Part shown: positions 53,343 through 60,874 of the stretch, in pieces
How the letters are laid out: every line of letters starts with the position of its first letter
Position numbering within the stretch: position 1 is the stretch's first letter
Assembly (NCBI GenBank): GCA_900450455.1
Contig: UGGN01000001.1
Span: forward strand, 186,001 to 250,000
Length of the DNA stretch: 64,000 nt
Source of the DNA: [Eubacterium] infirmum
Lineage (GTDB): Bacteria; Bacillota; Clostridia; Peptostreptococcales; Anaerovoracaceae
Reading direction: 5' to 3'
Notes under the pieces: generated by a model
The model's database searches: none
Told to the model about the DNA's origin: nothing
Seen by the model: only the letters and a program-made list of their open reading frames with translations
Translations under genes and position numbers: made by a program

Positions 53343-54550
53343 AGATTTACCTTATAGGTATGGGTTGTGGCACTATCAAAGGTGCTACGGCTGTAGCCAT
53401 AGATGCGTTAAAAAAAGCGGATTTGATTATAGGGGCACCAAGGCTCCTTGAGGACCTTGGTGATGAATTTGAGGCTCGCAAGCTGCCGGCTATTTTAGCA
53501 AAGGATATTGCTCAGGTCATAGATGCTGAAAGTGGGAAAAAGCCGGAAAGTATAGCTATCGCATACAGCGGAGATTCCGGTTTTTATTCGGGATGCCGAA
53601 GCCTGCTTCCTCTCCTTGAGGGAAAGGGTGCAGAGGTTCAGGTGCTTCCCGGAATTTCAAGCGTTCAGATGCTCTCCGCAAGGCTTCAGAGACCTTGGCA
53701 TGATTGGAATCTGTTTTCGGCACATGGAGTCGATTGCAGTGCAGTTGCAGCTGTACTGAAGGGCAAGCCCGCTTTCTTTTTGACGGGCGGAGCTCTAAAG
53801 CCTAAGCACCTTTGCATGGAGCTGACCGAGGCCGGTCTTGGAGATCTTGAAGTCACAATAGCTGAGAGACTTTCCTATAGTGATGAGCATATTTGGCATG
53901 GAAAAGCTTCGGATTTTGTTAATCAGGACTTTGATACGCTTGCGATTGTGCTCTGTGAAAAGCTTGAAATTGCACCAAGACGTACATCGGGATTTGACGA
54001 TGAGTCCTTTACAAGGGGCAAGGTTCCAATGACAAAACAGGAAGTCCGTTCGGTAATTCTCTCTAAGCTGGGCATCAAAGAGGGAGAAACTGTCTGGGAT
54101 GTCGGCGCCGGAACCGGAAGCGTATCGGTTGAAATGGCACTTGCGGCAAGCGAAGGCAAGGTTTACGCTATCGAATGCGTGCCGGAGGGCTGCGAGTTAA
54201 TCGATATAAATAGGAAAAAGTTAGGTGCTTGGAATCTCAAGGTTGTTGAGGGCAAAGCGCCGGAGTCCCTAGAGGGACTGCCTGCACCTGATGCGGTGTT
54301 TATCGGTGGTACTAGGGGCAATATGAGTCCTATATTGGAATTCATAAAGGAGAAGAATAGCGAGGCTAGAATCTGTATCTCAGCCATTGCTATTGAAAGC
54401 CTTGGAGAGGCAACTACAGAGCTTGCAAAGCTCGGCTACGATGTAAGCATTACCCAGGTAAGCTTCAGCAATGATAAGCCGGTAGGAAAGCTTCACATGA
54501 TGATAGGTGGAAATCCTATATTCATTGTCATGGGAACTCCCGTGAGATAG
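53339..54550 (+). CDS. cbiET: CbiE-CbiT fusion, precorrin-6B C5,15-methyltransferase/decarboxylase
   Basis: 403 residues from ATG at 53339, 5 nt after AGGAGG and overlapping the cbiJ stop. Two domains: CbiE methylase (about 1-205; IGMGCGTIKGATAVAI, YSGDSGFYSGCRSLL, LPGISSVQMLSARL) and CbiT class I methyltransferase/decarboxylase (about 220-403; VGAGTGSVSVEMALA, FIGGTRGNMSPILEF). The fusion corresponds to CobL of the aerobic pathway and is common in Clostridia. It finishes C5/C15 methylation and acetate decarboxylation. Confidence 0.94.
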   Translation: MKIYLIGMGCGTIKGATAVAIDALKKADLIIGAPRLLEDLGDEFEARKLPAILAKDIAQVIDAESGKKPESIAIAYSGDSGFYSGCRSLLPLLEGKGAEVQVLPGISSVQMLSARLQRPWHDWNLFSAHGVDCSAVAAVLKGKPAFFLTGGALKPKHLCMELTEAGLGDLEVTIAERLSYSDEHIWHGKASDFVNQDFDTLAIVLCEKLEIAPRRTSGFDDESFTRGKVPMTKQEVRSVILSKLGIKEGETVWDVGAGTGSVSVEMALAASEGKVYAIECVPEGCELIDINRKKLGAWNLKVVEGKAPESLEGLPAPDAVFIGGTRGNMSPILEFIKEKNSEARICISAIAIESLGEATTELAKLGYDVSITQVSFSNDKPVGKLHMMIGGNPIFIVMGTPVR

Positions 54551-54559
54551 GAGTAATTT

Positions 54560-56074
54560 ATGATAGAGTGTCTTATAACTGCAGGATCTTCGGGAAGCGG
54601 AAAGACCAGCGTCGTCGTTGGCCTTCTTTCTCTATTGCAAAAGAAAGGCTATAATGTCGGCTCTTTCAAATGTGGACCTGACTACATAGATCCGATGTTC
54701 CATCGAGCGGTTATGGGTGTGGAATCGCACAATCTGGATTTATTCCTCGCCTCTGCTGACAGAGTCAAGGAGTTTTATCAAAGGTATAGTGCAGGCAAAA
54801 CGGCCGTAATCTGTGAGGGCGCAATGGGGTATTTTGACGGCCTCGGCGGAATCACGGACGAAGCAAGTGCTTGGAAGGTCGCTGATACCCTTGATTTACC
54901 TGTAATTGCAGTCATTGATGCAAAGGGGGCGAGCCTTTCTATCGCGGCGCAGATTCTAGGATTAAAATCACTCAGACAGCCGCACCATATTGTAGGAGTC
55001 ATACTAAACAAGTGCTCCAAAATGCTCTATCAAAGACTGAAGCCCGTACTTGAATCTGAAACCGGAGTTAAGATCATAGGCTGCCTTCCATATGTTGAGG
55101 GCGCTGAGTTTTCAAGTAGGCATCTAGGCCTTTATACGGCAGGTGAGATTTCAGATATAAATCAAAGGATAGACAAGATAGCTGCGGCGCTCGAGGATAG
55201 CCTTGATTTCGAGGCTTTTGAGGAGCTTTGCAAAAGGAACGTGAAGGCTGTGGATGGCGTTGAACAGGTTGAGCTAGAGGACAGTAAAACCTGTGCCAGC
55301 GAGGGCGAGGATTGCACTTTGGATGGTCGCAAAACCTGTGCCAATGACAATGAGCCGGACGATGTGGGAGACCGCAAAACTCGTGCCAATTATGATAAGC
55401 CTGAGGCTTCGGCAAATTGCAAAACTCACGCCAAAGCAAAGATTGCTGTTGCCCGTGACGATGCATTCTGTTTTCTCTACGAGGAGACTTTAGACACGCT
55501 GAAAGATCAAGGTGCTGAACTCGTATTTTTCAGTCCTTTGCACGATGAGGGACTTCCTAAGGCTGTAAGCGGTCTATATCTTCCCGGAGGATATCCTGAG
55601 CTGTTTGCCGGGGAGCTTTCGTTCAACGAGGATATGCTAAAAGACGTAAAATCTGCAATAGAGTCCGGCCTTCCAACGGTTGCTGAGTGCGGTGGTTTTC
55701 TCTACCTCTGCGAGTCGCTCGAGGACGGAAACGGAGATATCTACGAGCAGGTTGGAATATTTAAAGGAGCTGCGACCAACAAGGAGAAGCTCGTTCGCTT
55801 CGGATACTCGCTCCTTAGTCAAGAGGAGGACAGTCTCCTGTTCAGAAAAGGAGAAGAGGTTCCGATGCACGAATTTCATTATTGGGATGCGGCGGATCCC
55901 GGCTCTGATCTTCTGGCCACGAAGCCGCTCGGTGGAAGAAGCTATCGCTGTGCGTATTCGACGGATACGCTTTACGCAGGTTTTCCGCATCTTTATTTGG
56001 CAGGAAAGCCTAAGCTTGCGGCTCGTTTTGTGGAGAAGGCGGCTGCCTTTGGTAAAAGAAGGGGCGAAAAGTGA
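54560..56074 (+). CDS. cbiA: Cobyrinate a,c-diamide synthase with a repeat insertion
   Basis: 504 residues, about 50 longer than usual. It amidates the a and c side chains using glutamine and ATP. The ATPase domain has the P-loop GSSGSGKTSVV (about 9-19) and SFKCGPDYIDPMFHRA; the glutaminase domain has LPGGYPELFAGEL and the nucleophile Cys377 in VAECGGFLYL, with MHEFHYW near the end. Between the domains (about 238-295) lies a hydrophilic insert of four 15-residue repeats built around KTCA / KTRA / KTHA, from an in-frame DNA array of 45-bp period. The insert sits in the interdomain linker, so activity is probably retained. 9 nt separate it from cbiET; its stop overlaps the cbiB GTG. Confidence 0.94.
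   Translation: MIECLITAGSSGSGKTSVVVGLLSLLQKKGYNVGSFKCGPDYIDPMFHRAVMGVESHNLDLFLASADRVKEFYQRYSAGKTAVICEGAMGYFDGLGGITDEASAWKVADTLDLPVIAVIDAKGASLSIAAQILGLKSLRQPHHIVGVILNKCSKMLYQRLKPVLESETGVKIIGCLPYVEGAEFSSRHLGLYTAGEISDINQRIDKIAAALEDSLDFEAFEELCKRNVKAVDGVEQVELEDSKTCASEGEDCTLDGRKTCANDNEPDDVGDRKTRANYDKPEASANCKTHAKAKIAVARDDAFCFLYEETLDTLKDQGAELVFFSPLHDEGLPKAVSGLYLPGGYPELFAGELSFNEDMLKDVKSAIESGLPTVAECGGFLYLCESLEDGNGDIYEQVGIFKGAATNKEKLVRFGYSLLSQEEDSLLFRKGEEVPMHEFHYWDAADPGSDLLATKPLGGRSYRCAYSTDTLYAGFPHLYLAGKPKLAARFVEKAAAFGKRRGEK
55280..55435 (+). repeat. In-frame repeat array in cbiA (four units, 45-bp period)
   Basis: Units begin at 55280, 55325, 55370 and 55415, exactly 45 bp apart. The conserved 21-bp core is best seen in unit 2 (GGTCGCAAAACCTGTGCCAA) and unit 3. 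On the reverse strand the core reads TTGGCAC(A/G)...TTGCGACC and matches the intergenic repeats at 57147-57250. Units 1 and 4 are more degenerate. The 24 bp between cores are not conserved. Confidence 0.85.
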
Positions 56075-57147
56075 TTTTTACCGGTATTTTAGTCGGCGCT
56101 GTTCTGCTTGATTTGCTTTTTGGCGATCCGTTCTGGCTGCCGCACCCTGTCGTAATCATCGGCAAGCTGATTGACAAGCTCGAGAGCTTCATGCGTAAGA
56201 GGATTTACAGGAAGGCGCTCTGCGATAGCGATAGGCAGAAGGCTTTAAGGGGAGCCGGAAAAGTTTTAACTGCGACCGTGGTTCTGTCAACATTGATATT
56301 TACTTCGGCAGTAAGTGTGGTCGCATGGCTAATAAGCCCGTGGCTATTCCTTGCGGTTCAGGTGTTTTGGGGATTTCAGAGCCTTGCCATCAAAGGGCTC
56401 GTATCCGAAAGCAAAAACGTTTACAGATGCCTGACGGGCAAGGCAATCAAAATGAGAAAGAAACCCGAAGAAGAGTCCTTGCAAGGAATCAAAAGATTTG
56501 ATGCTACAGAAGGTTTTGAATCAAAACAGGATAGACTTGCGGCGGCTCGAAAGGCCGTTGGCAGAATAGTTGGAAGAGATACAAGTGAGCTTAGTGAGGA
56601 GGGTGTAACAAAGGCAACTGTTGAAACTGTTGCTGAAAACTTCGCCGACGGCGTACTGGCACCGCTTCTTTACCTCGCCATAGGCGGGGCTCCTCTCGCA
56701 TTAACATACAAGGCTGTCAATACCATGGACAGCATGCTGGGATACAAGAACGAAAAATATATTGATTTTGGCAGAGCTTCCGCAAAGCTTGATGATTTTT
56801 GCGGCTTTGCGCCGGCGCGGCTGGCGGCTCTGTTCTTTGTAGCCGCCGCCGCATTAACCGGCCTCGACTTCAAATCAGCCTACCGAATCTGGAAGCGAGA
56901 CCGATTTAATCACGCCAGCCCGAATTCGGCACAGACAGAGGCGGCGTGTGCCGGCGCCCTGGGTATTCGCCTTGCGGGCCCTGCGTACTATTTCGGCGAA
57001 TACTACGACAAGCCCTATATAGGCGATGCGACTAGAGAGATAGAAGCTGAGGATATTTTGACAGCAAATAAACTGATGCTTGTCGCATCGATACTTGCAA
57101 CGGCTTGTTTTGTCGGAATACATCTGCTGATTTATTCTGTAATATAA
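56071..57147 (+). CDS. cbiB: Adenosylcobinamide-phosphate synthase
   Basis: 358 residues from GTG, overlapping the cbiA stop by 4 nt. Integral membrane protein that attaches aminopropanol phosphate to adenosylcobyric acid. LLFGDPFWLPHPVVIIGKLI at the N-terminus, AVGRIVGRDTSELSEEGVTKATVETVAENFADGVLAPL and NTMDSMLGYKNEKY are diagnostic; about five TM segments. Compared with my recollection of the family, residues ~131-157 (charged, Lys/Glu-rich, MRKKPEEESLQGIKRF region) are an extra segment before the AVGRIVGRDT block. It is followed by a repeat-containing gap of 162 nt before cobD. Confidence 0.93.
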   Translation: MIFTGILVGAVLLDLLFGDPFWLPHPVVIIGKLIDKLESFMRKRIYRKALCDSDRQKALRGAGKVLTATVVLSTLIFTSAVSVVAWLISPWLFLAVQVFWGFQSLAIKGLVSESKNVYRCLTGKAIKMRKKPEEESLQGIKRFDATEGFESKQDRLAAARKAVGRIVGRDTSELSEEGVTKATVETVAENFADGVLAPLLYLAIGGAPLALTYKAVNTMDSMLGYKNEKYIDFGRASAKLDDFCGFAPARLAALFFVAAAALTGLDFKSAYRIWKRDRFNHASPNSAQTEAACAGALGIRLAGPAYYFGEYYDKPYIGDATREIEAEDILTANKLMLVASILATACFVGIHLLIYSVI

Positions 57148-57250
57148 TTGGCATGACACTTGCGACCAATTAGAGCAGAATTTAATGCAAGCGGCACGGA
57201 ACTTGCGACCGACAGCGGATAAACTCGCAAGTGGCACAGTGCTTGCGACA
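57146..57250 (+). repeat. Intergenic array of three 21-bp repeats after cbiB
   Basis: Cores at 57147-57167, 57190-57210 and 57230-57250 (spacing 43 and 40 bp), consensus (A/T)TGGCAYRRNNYTTGCGACC. Units 2 and 3 are palindromic: GCAAG / CTTGC (57187-57191 / 57202-57206) and TCGCAAG / CTTGCGA (57225-57231 / 57242-57248), both with 10-nt loops; unit 1 is flanked by AATTGG / CCAATT. Same family as the array in cbiA, on the opposite strand. Confidence 0.85.
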
Positions 57251-57309
57251 CTGCAATTCCACAAATTGAGATGTAAGCGAATAAGAAATCATAAACTAAG
57301 GACATTTGA

Positions 57310-58413
57310 ATGGAAAGCAAAGAATTTGTAAGAGGAGAGGTAAATACGGGTGAAAAGAAGCCGGAGAGGCTCGTTCACGGGGGTGACTGGGCAGGCTTTG
57401 AGGAGAGATTCGGATACGAGCCTCTTGATTTCTCCGTAAATGTGAGCCCTCTCGGACTTACAGAAGGGATAAAAGCAGCGGTTATCGAGACTCTAGAGAC
57501 GGCAGACAGATATCCCGACCCTCTTTGCAGAAGGCTTCGCAAGGCGATTGCTGAGCGTGAGCATGTCAAAGAGGGAAGTTGCCTCTGTGGAAACGGGGCA
57601 GATGACCTGATTTTCAGACTTGCTTCGGCAGTAAAGCCACGCAAGGCTTTGATCACTGCACCGACATTTGCTGAATACAGGGCGGCACTGGAATTACAGA
57701 GCACAGAGATAGAGGAATTTAAATTAAAAGAGGCGGACGGATTCTCTTTGACAGATGAATTCATCGGGCACATAAAAGTGGGTACAGACATGGTTTTTAT
57801 CTGTGAGCCGAACAATCCGACAGGCGTAACAACACCTAGGGAGCTAATAAAAAGGATTCTGGAAAGGTGTACGGAAATGGGCGCGCTTCTCGTAGTCGAT
57901 GAGTGCTTTAACGACTTTCTGGATGAGCCTGAGAAGCATTCGATGAGAAAAATGCTTGCTGATTTCGATAATTTACTCATACTCAAGTCATTTACCAAGC
58001 TTTATGCGATGGCCGGAATCAGGCTGGGTTACTGCCTTTGCTATGATAAGAAACTCCTGAAAAAGATAAGGAAATCCGGTCAGGAGTGGTCGGTTTCGAG
58101 CCTTGCGGAAAATGCAGGACTTGCGGCTTTGAGGGAAGAAGGATATGTGTCTGAGCTTCGAAGCCTTGTAAAATTCGAAAGAGAAAGAGTTGTGAAAGAA
58201 CTTAATGCCATGGGAATTGACAGGGTCTACGGCGAGGCGGACTACCTTTTATTCCATGCAAAGGAAGGTCTTGCAGACGAGCTTGAGAATAGAGGCATTT
58301 TACTGAGGAGATGTGAAAATTACAGCGGTTTGGGGCCTAACTGGTTTAGGATTGGGCTCAAAAAACGAGAGGATAACGACATATTGCTAAAGGCGATGAA
58401 GGAGGTGCTATAG
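57310..58413 (+). CDS. cobD: Threonine-phosphate decarboxylase (CobD, PLP enzyme)
   Basis: 367 residues of the HisC-like fold I aminotransferase family. In a cobalamin operon between cbiB and cbiP it is best read as CobD, which makes aminopropanol phosphate, the substrate of CbiB. Seen: HGGDWAGFEERFG and LDFSVNVSPLG at the start (typical of CobD), CNPT-like CEPNNPTGV, VVDECFNDF and the PLP lysine Lys230 in LKSFTKLYAMAGIRLGY. True histidinol-phosphate aminotransferase is less likely because no his genes are near. It ends 1 nt into the cbiP start. Confidence 0.9.
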   Translation: MESKEFVRGEVNTGEKKPERLVHGGDWAGFEERFGYEPLDFSVNVSPLGLTEGIKAAVIETLETADRYPDPLCRRLRKAIAEREHVKEGSCLCGNGADDLIFRLASAVKPRKALITAPTFAEYRAALELQSTEIEEFKLKEADGFSLTDEFIGHIKVGTDMVFICEPNNPTGVTTPRELIKRILERCTEMGALLVVDECFNDFLDEPEKHSMRKMLADFDNLLILKSFTKLYAMAGIRLGYCLCYDKKLLKKIRKSGQEWSVSSLAENAGLAALREEGYVSELRSLVKFERERVVKELNAMGIDRVYGEADYLLFHAKEGLADELENRGILLRRCENYSGLGPNWFRIGLKKREDNDILLKAMKEVL

Positions 58414-59891
58414 TGGGCAAGGCTAAATGTATAATGGTTCAGGGCACGATGTCAGGTGCAGGGAAGAGCTTGCTCTGTGCGGCGCTTTGCAGGATTTTTA
58501 AACAGGACGGCTACAAGGTTGCTCCGTTCAAAAGTCAAAACATGGCACTGAACAGCTATGTTACCGGAAACGGTATGGAGATGGGACGTGCTCAGGTTAT
58601 GCAGGCGGAAGCTGCCGGAATTGAGCCGGATGTACGCATGAATCCCGTCTTGCTTAAACCGTCGAGCGATATAGGCAGTCAGGTAATCGTACTCGGTGAA
58701 GTACGCGGACAGATGACGGCGACGGAGTATTACGAGTACAAAAATTCGCTTATGCCGGATGTTATGAAGGCATATAACGAACTCGCCGAAGAGAACGACA
58801 TCATCGTGATTGAGGGAGCAGGAAGTCCGGCGGAGATAAATCTTCGTGAAAACGACATCGTAAACATGGGAATGGCTGAGGCGGCAGGAGCACCGGTGCT
58901 TCTCGCCGGTGACATAGATAGAGGCGGCGTATTCGCACAGCTCTACGGAACGGTAAAGCTTTTGACAGAGGACGAACAAAAGAGGATAGCAGGACTCATT
59001 GTAAACAAGTTTCGTGGTGATATAGATATTTTGGCACCGGGGCTTAGAATGGTCGAGGAAAAAACAGGCATTCCGGTGCTTGGCGTAGTTCCTTACATCA
59101 GGGTCGACATCGACGATGAGGATTCTCTTGCCCCAAGACTCAGCACAAAATCAGAGGTTAAGCCTCTCGATATCGCAATCATAAGGATTCCTAGAATGTC
59201 AAACTTCACTGATTTTGCACCGCTCGAAGCACACGAGGTAATCGGAGTTAGATACGTAGAGTCTGCCAAGGAACTTCACAGTCCGGATATGGTTATAATT
59301 CCGGGAACAAAGAGCACCATGGACGATCTTCTCTGGATGCGCCAAAACGGTATCGAATCCGCAATCCAAAAGTTGGCAAGCTCCGGAACGCCTGTTTTAG
59401 GTGTATGCGGAGGCTATCAGATGATGGGCGAAAAACTCTCTGACCCCAATCATATCGAGGGAGACCTTGAAGAGATGCACGGAATGGGTCTTCTTCCTAC
59501 TGAGACGACTTTCACAAACCTAAAGACGAGAACCCGTTTCACGGCTGATGTCAAGGCGAAGGATTTTGAGGGAGCAAAGCTTGACGGCTACGAGATTCAC
59601 ATGGGCGAGAGCATCGTTAAGGGAGATCCATTTTTGACTCTCGAAAACGGTAAGGACGACGGTTGTGTCTGTGGCACTAACTTCGGAACCTATCTGCACG
59701 GGCTTTTTGATACGGGAGAGCTTACTGAGAAGCTGGTAAAATATCTATGCGACCGCAAGGGTATCGAATACAGCGAGGCTGCGCCTATTTCACACAGCGC
59801 TTATGTCGAAAATCAGTACGACATCTTGGCAGATGGAGTCAGAGCGGCGTTGGATTTTGATAAAATATATAAGATCATGGGATTAAGATAG
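58413..59891 (+). CDS. cbiP: Adenosylcobyric acid synthase (glutamine-hydrolysing)
   Basis: 492 residues from GTG, sharing one base with the cobD stop. CbiP amidates side chains b, d, e and g. N-terminal P-loop GTMSGAGKS (about 11-19) with PFKSQNMALNSYV, then EGAGSPAEINLRENDIVNMGMA and a glutaminase domain with nucleophile Cys332 (GVCGGYQMMG), YEIHMGES and GTYLHGLFD. All as in the family. GGAGGTGC lies just upstream inside cobD. Confidence 0.95.
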   Translation: MGKAKCIMVQGTMSGAGKSLLCAALCRIFKQDGYKVAPFKSQNMALNSYVTGNGMEMGRAQVMQAEAAGIEPDVRMNPVLLKPSSDIGSQVIVLGEVRGQMTATEYYEYKNSLMPDVMKAYNELAEENDIIVIEGAGSPAEINLRENDIVNMGMAEAAGAPVLLAGDIDRGGVFAQLYGTVKLLTEDEQKRIAGLIVNKFRGDIDILAPGLRMVEEKTGIPVLGVVPYIRVDIDDEDSLAPRLSTKSEVKPLDIAIIRIPRMSNFTDFAPLEAHEVIGVRYVESAKELHSPDMVIIPGTKSTMDDLLWMRQNGIESAIQKLASSGTPVLGVCGGYQMMGEKLSDPNHIEGDLEEMHGMGLLPTETTFTNLKTRTRFTADVKAKDFEGAKLDGYEIHMGESIVKGDPFLTLENGKDDGCVCGTNFGTYLHGLFDTGELTEKLVKYLCDRKGIEYSEAAPISHSAYVENQYDILADGVRAALDFDKIYKIMGLR

Positions 59892-59951
59892 CAATCCGGT
59901 AAATAGTCAAGAGAAAATTTGAAATATATAGCTATGAAAAGGAGATAAGAT

Positions 59952-60626
59952 ATGGAATACAAACACCTGCTGCCTGCGGACATTGAGCGCACAAGTATGA
60001 AGATTATAGAGAAAGAAATGGCTGAAAGAGGCATAGTAGTTTCTGAAGAGAACATGCCTGTTGTGAGAAGAGTAATTCACACTTCGGCAGACTTTGATTA
60101 TGGTGAAAACCTTGAATTTACCGAGGATGCTACATCAAAGGGCATCGAGATCATGGCAAGTGGAGTTACCATCGTAACCGATACAAATATGGCGCTTTCC
60201 GGAATAACAAAACCAACGCTCAAGAAGTTAGGAGGCGAGGCTTTCTGCTTCATGGCAGAGCCTGAAATCTCTGAAAAAGCAAAGCTTGATGGGACCACCA
60301 GAGCTGTTGCATCCGTAAGCTATGCAAGCGAGAAATACCCAAATGCTGTATTTGCAGTTGGCAACGCACCTACCGCGCTTATAAAGCTATCGGAGTTAAT
60401 AAGAGAAGGCTTTAGACCTAGCCTGGTAATCGGTGTGCCGGTGGGGTTTGTAAATGTTGTAGAGAGCAAGGAAGAAATCTTTGAACTCTGCAAAGAGAAG
60501 GGAATTCCTGCAATCGTTGCAAGGGGGCGCAAGGGCGGAAGCAATGTCGCTGCAGCAATCTGCAATGCTCTGCTCTATGCAGCAGGAGATTTGACGGATC
60601 CAAGCAAGAGGGGTTGGAGAGGCTAG
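59952..60626 (+). CDS. cbiC: Cobalt-precorrin-8 methylmutase
   Basis: 224 residues. CbiC moves the methyl group from C11 to C12, giving cobyrinic acid. Catalytic His43 is in VVRRVIHTSADFD; VTDTNMALSG and FAVGNAPTALIKLSELI, IGVPVGFVNVVESKE and ARGRKGGSNVAAAICNALLY complete the family pattern. AAAAGGAG lies about 8 nt upstream. It is the last gene of the operon; in many Clostridia cbiC comes early, so its 3' position here is a local rearrangement. A terminator follows. Confidence 0.95.
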   Translation: MEYKHLLPADIERTSMKIIEKEMAERGIVVSEENMPVVRRVIHTSADFDYGENLEFTEDATSKGIEIMASGVTIVTDTNMALSGITKPTLKKLGGEAFCFMAEPEISEKAKLDGTTRAVASVSYASEKYPNAVFAVGNAPTALIKLSELIREGFRPSLVIGVPVGFVNVVESKEEIFELCKEKGIPAIVARGRKGGSNVAAAICNALLYAAGDLTDPSKRGWRG

Positions 60627-60655
60627 TTCTATTACCATATTAGACGACTTTATTT

Positions 60656-60690
60656 AAGGGACATGACTTCAAAAGCTTATGTCCTTTTGA
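60656..60690 (+). terminator. Terminator of the cobalamin operon
   Basis: AAGGGACAT / ATGTCCTTT stem with a 14-nt loop and TTTTGAT tail. Confidence 0.7.
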
Positions 60691-60874
60691 TATACAAAGC
60701 AACGCGTTTTATATATAGCCCCGTAAATATAATATTAAGTAATATTGTGAGCATGTTTTTACGCTAAAAATTCAAAGTGAAAAAATAATGGTATTGCGTA
60801 GCTTTTGTATACATAATATGTTAGACTAAACAGAGTTATAACTTTAGTTGATTTAACAAAAGGGGAGGAGACTA

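Noticed and set aside
55074-55466. Minus-strand frame of 130 codons across the cbiA repeats with Trp-His-x-Phe-Cys repeats, looking like a zinc-binding repeat protein
   Set aside because: It is antisense to an intact cbiA, has no ribosome binding site, and its repeats are just the complement of the 45-bp array.
55280-57250. Possible CRISPR array (regularly spaced short repeats)
   Set aside because: Units are degenerate, inside an intact gene in frame at one site, palindromic at the other, few in number, and no cas genes are present.
57132-57320. Short minus-strand frames in the cbiB-cobD gap
   Set aside because: Composed mainly of the repeat array, no ribosome binding site, overlap the cobD start.
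59666-59690. Additional copy of the 21-bp repeat in cbiP (GTGGCACTAACTTCGGAACC)
   Set aside because: It encodes the conserved CbiP block around GTYLHG, so the resemblance is coincidental.
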